Origin: JAUWQU01 sp964605095
GTDB lineage: Bacteria; Planctomycetota; Phycisphaerae; SM23-33
DNA length: 8,006 nt
Assembly: GCA_964605095.1 (NCBI GenBank)
Contig: CAZSBS010000225.1
Coordinates: forward strand, 1-8,006
Reading direction: 5' to 3'
Below, piece by piece: positions 7,236-8,006 of this stretch. The notes beneath the pieces are model-generated. The model saw only the letters and a list, made by a program, of their open reading frames with translations, searched no databases and was not told where the DNA came from. Made by a program: the position numbers and the translations under genes. Each line of letters opens with the position of its first letter. Position 1 is the stretch's first letter.

Positions 7236-7262
7236 CGGCGCTCCCGAGGCCAAGTAGCGCCG
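7236..7262 (+). terminator. Possible terminator hairpin after the transporter pair
   Basis: CGGCGCT (7236-7242) pairs perfectly with AGCGCCG (7256-7262) across a 13-base loop, 28 bases after the small-subunit stop. A weakly T-rich stretch (GTTGTTG) follows. A competing hairpin, CTCGG/CCGAG (7234-7238 and 7244-7248), uses some of the same bases. The remaining intergenic bases to 7352 show no convincing promoter. Confidence 0.4.
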
Positions 7263-7352
7263 CGTTGTTGAATGCCGGCCCACCATAGGATTCGGCGCAC
7301 CAGTCAGGCAACCATAAGAATGCGAGCACATAGAATGAAGGGAACACAAGTC

Positions 7353-8006
7353 ATGCGAAAGTTTACAGTTATTTCCGTGGTGGCCGGGGCTTTCCTGGCA
7401 TTCACCGCAACGTCGGCCAGGGCGGTGACCTATTACGTGAGCCAATCTTCAGGCAACGACGCATCGACCGGACAGGCCGCCGCCAGCCCGTGGAAGACCC
7501 TGGCGAAAGCCTCGACCGCCACTTACGGCCCGGGTGACAGCCTCCTGCTGAAATGCGGCGACACCTGGGATGAACAGCTTACCCCCAAGGGAGGCGGAAC
7601 GCCCACCAAGCCGGTTACCATCGGCTCCTATGGCGAGGGCAAGAAGCCGGTGATCGACCGGCAGGACTACAATAAGGATCTGTGCGGGATTCGCTTTGCC
7701 GATCAGGGCGGATTCAAGATCGTCGGGATCGAGTTCAACCGCTGCATGACGGGCATCTACGCCGAATACTCCGACAATTGCCCGACCAAGAAATTCATCT
7801 GGATCGAGGACTGCTATTTCCACGATTCGCTGAAGTACGGGCATTACGAGAGATATCCCAATCCAAAGACTATCGGCCTGGGCATATGCTTCTTCTCGTT
7901 CGAGCGCGACAAGAAGATCGTGCTGACCGACATCACGATCAAGAATTGCGTGTTCAGAAGGCTGGCCTCCGGCGTCTGGACCAACAGCCCGGACAACTTC
8001 AACAAG
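7353..8006 (+). CDS. Secreted right-handed beta-helix protein, N-terminal part
   Basis: The reading frame is open to the window end, giving 218 residues of an incomplete protein. Residues 1-24 are a Sec signal peptide (MRKF, hydrophobic core, ending ARA/V). The mature protein begins TYYVSQSSGNDASTG, then SPWKTLAKA (45-53) and YGPGDSLLLKCGDTWDEQL (58-76). This is the standard opening of pectate-lyase-like proteins in which 'YYV(S/D)..GND...G....PWKTL.KA' caps the helix. Later residues alternate as in beta-helix coils: FKIVGIEFNRC (121-131), FIWIEDCYFHD (148-158), ITIKNCVFRRL (194-204). Such folds occur in polysaccharide lyases, glycosidases, epimerases and adhesins; no catalytic site is visible in this part. 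The ATG at 7353 is chosen because AAGGGA (7338-7343) lies 9 bases upstream; an in-frame ATG at 7335 would add six residues and has no ribosome site. Any C-terminal sorting signal lies outside the window. Confidence 0.8.
   Translation, partial: MRKFTVISVVAGAFLAFTATSARAVTYYVSQSSGNDASTGQAAASPWKTLAKASTATYGPGDSLLLKCGDTWDEQLTPKGGGTPTKPVTIGSYGEGKKPVIDRQDYNKDLCGIRFADQGGFKIVGIEFNRCMTGIYAEYSDNCPTKKFIWIEDCYFHDSLKYGHYERYPNPKTIGLGICFFSFERDKKIVLTDITIKNCVFRRLASGVWTNSPDNFNK

Overview
The window reads as high-GC bacterial chromosome, most likely from a planctomycete or a close PVC-group relative. This is an inference from gene content: two Gfo/Idh/MocA oxidoreductases (one with a Tat signal), a secreted GH29 fucosidase, a di-haem protein of the hydrazine-synthase-alpha-like (HzsA-related) family, a secreted beta-helix protein, and an NSS transporter with a tiny partner subunit. 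I see no rRNA, tRNA, CRISPR array, insertion sequence or phage gene.

Layout. (1) Bases 1-146, plus strand: the last 47 codons of a Gfo/Idh/MocA-type oxidoreductase. (2) A 69-base convergent gap with a GC-rich hairpin. (3) Bases 5342-216, minus strand: a tight three-gene operon read from right to left. It holds a Tat-exported Gfo/Idh/MocA oxidoreductase, then after 14 bases a secreted alpha-L-fucosidase (GH29), then after 1 base a secreted HzsA-related protein with two CxxCH motifs. (4) Bases 5343-5543: a divergent promoter region. (5) Bases 5544-7207, plus strand: a 12-TM sodium:solute symporter (NSS/SNF family) overlapping by 10 bases a 34-residue single-TM protein of MetS type. (6) Bases 7208-7352: an intergenic stretch with a hairpin. 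(7) Base 7353 to the window end, plus strand: the first 218 codons of a secreted right-handed beta-helix protein.

How they may work together (inference). All three operon products carry export signals, so they should meet outside the cytoplasm. The fucosidase would release L-fucose from glycans. The Tat-exported oxidoreductase could act on a sugar, and the di-haem protein could carry or use electrons. The truncated beta-helix protein would fit a polysaccharide-targeting locus, although its fold does not prove lyase activity. The transporter pair looks like amino-acid uptake and need not belong to the same pathway.

The most interesting item is the HzsA-related protein inside a glycan-degradation operon, with no hydrazine synthase beta/gamma partner in view. 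The easiest item to miss is the 34-codon transporter subunit.
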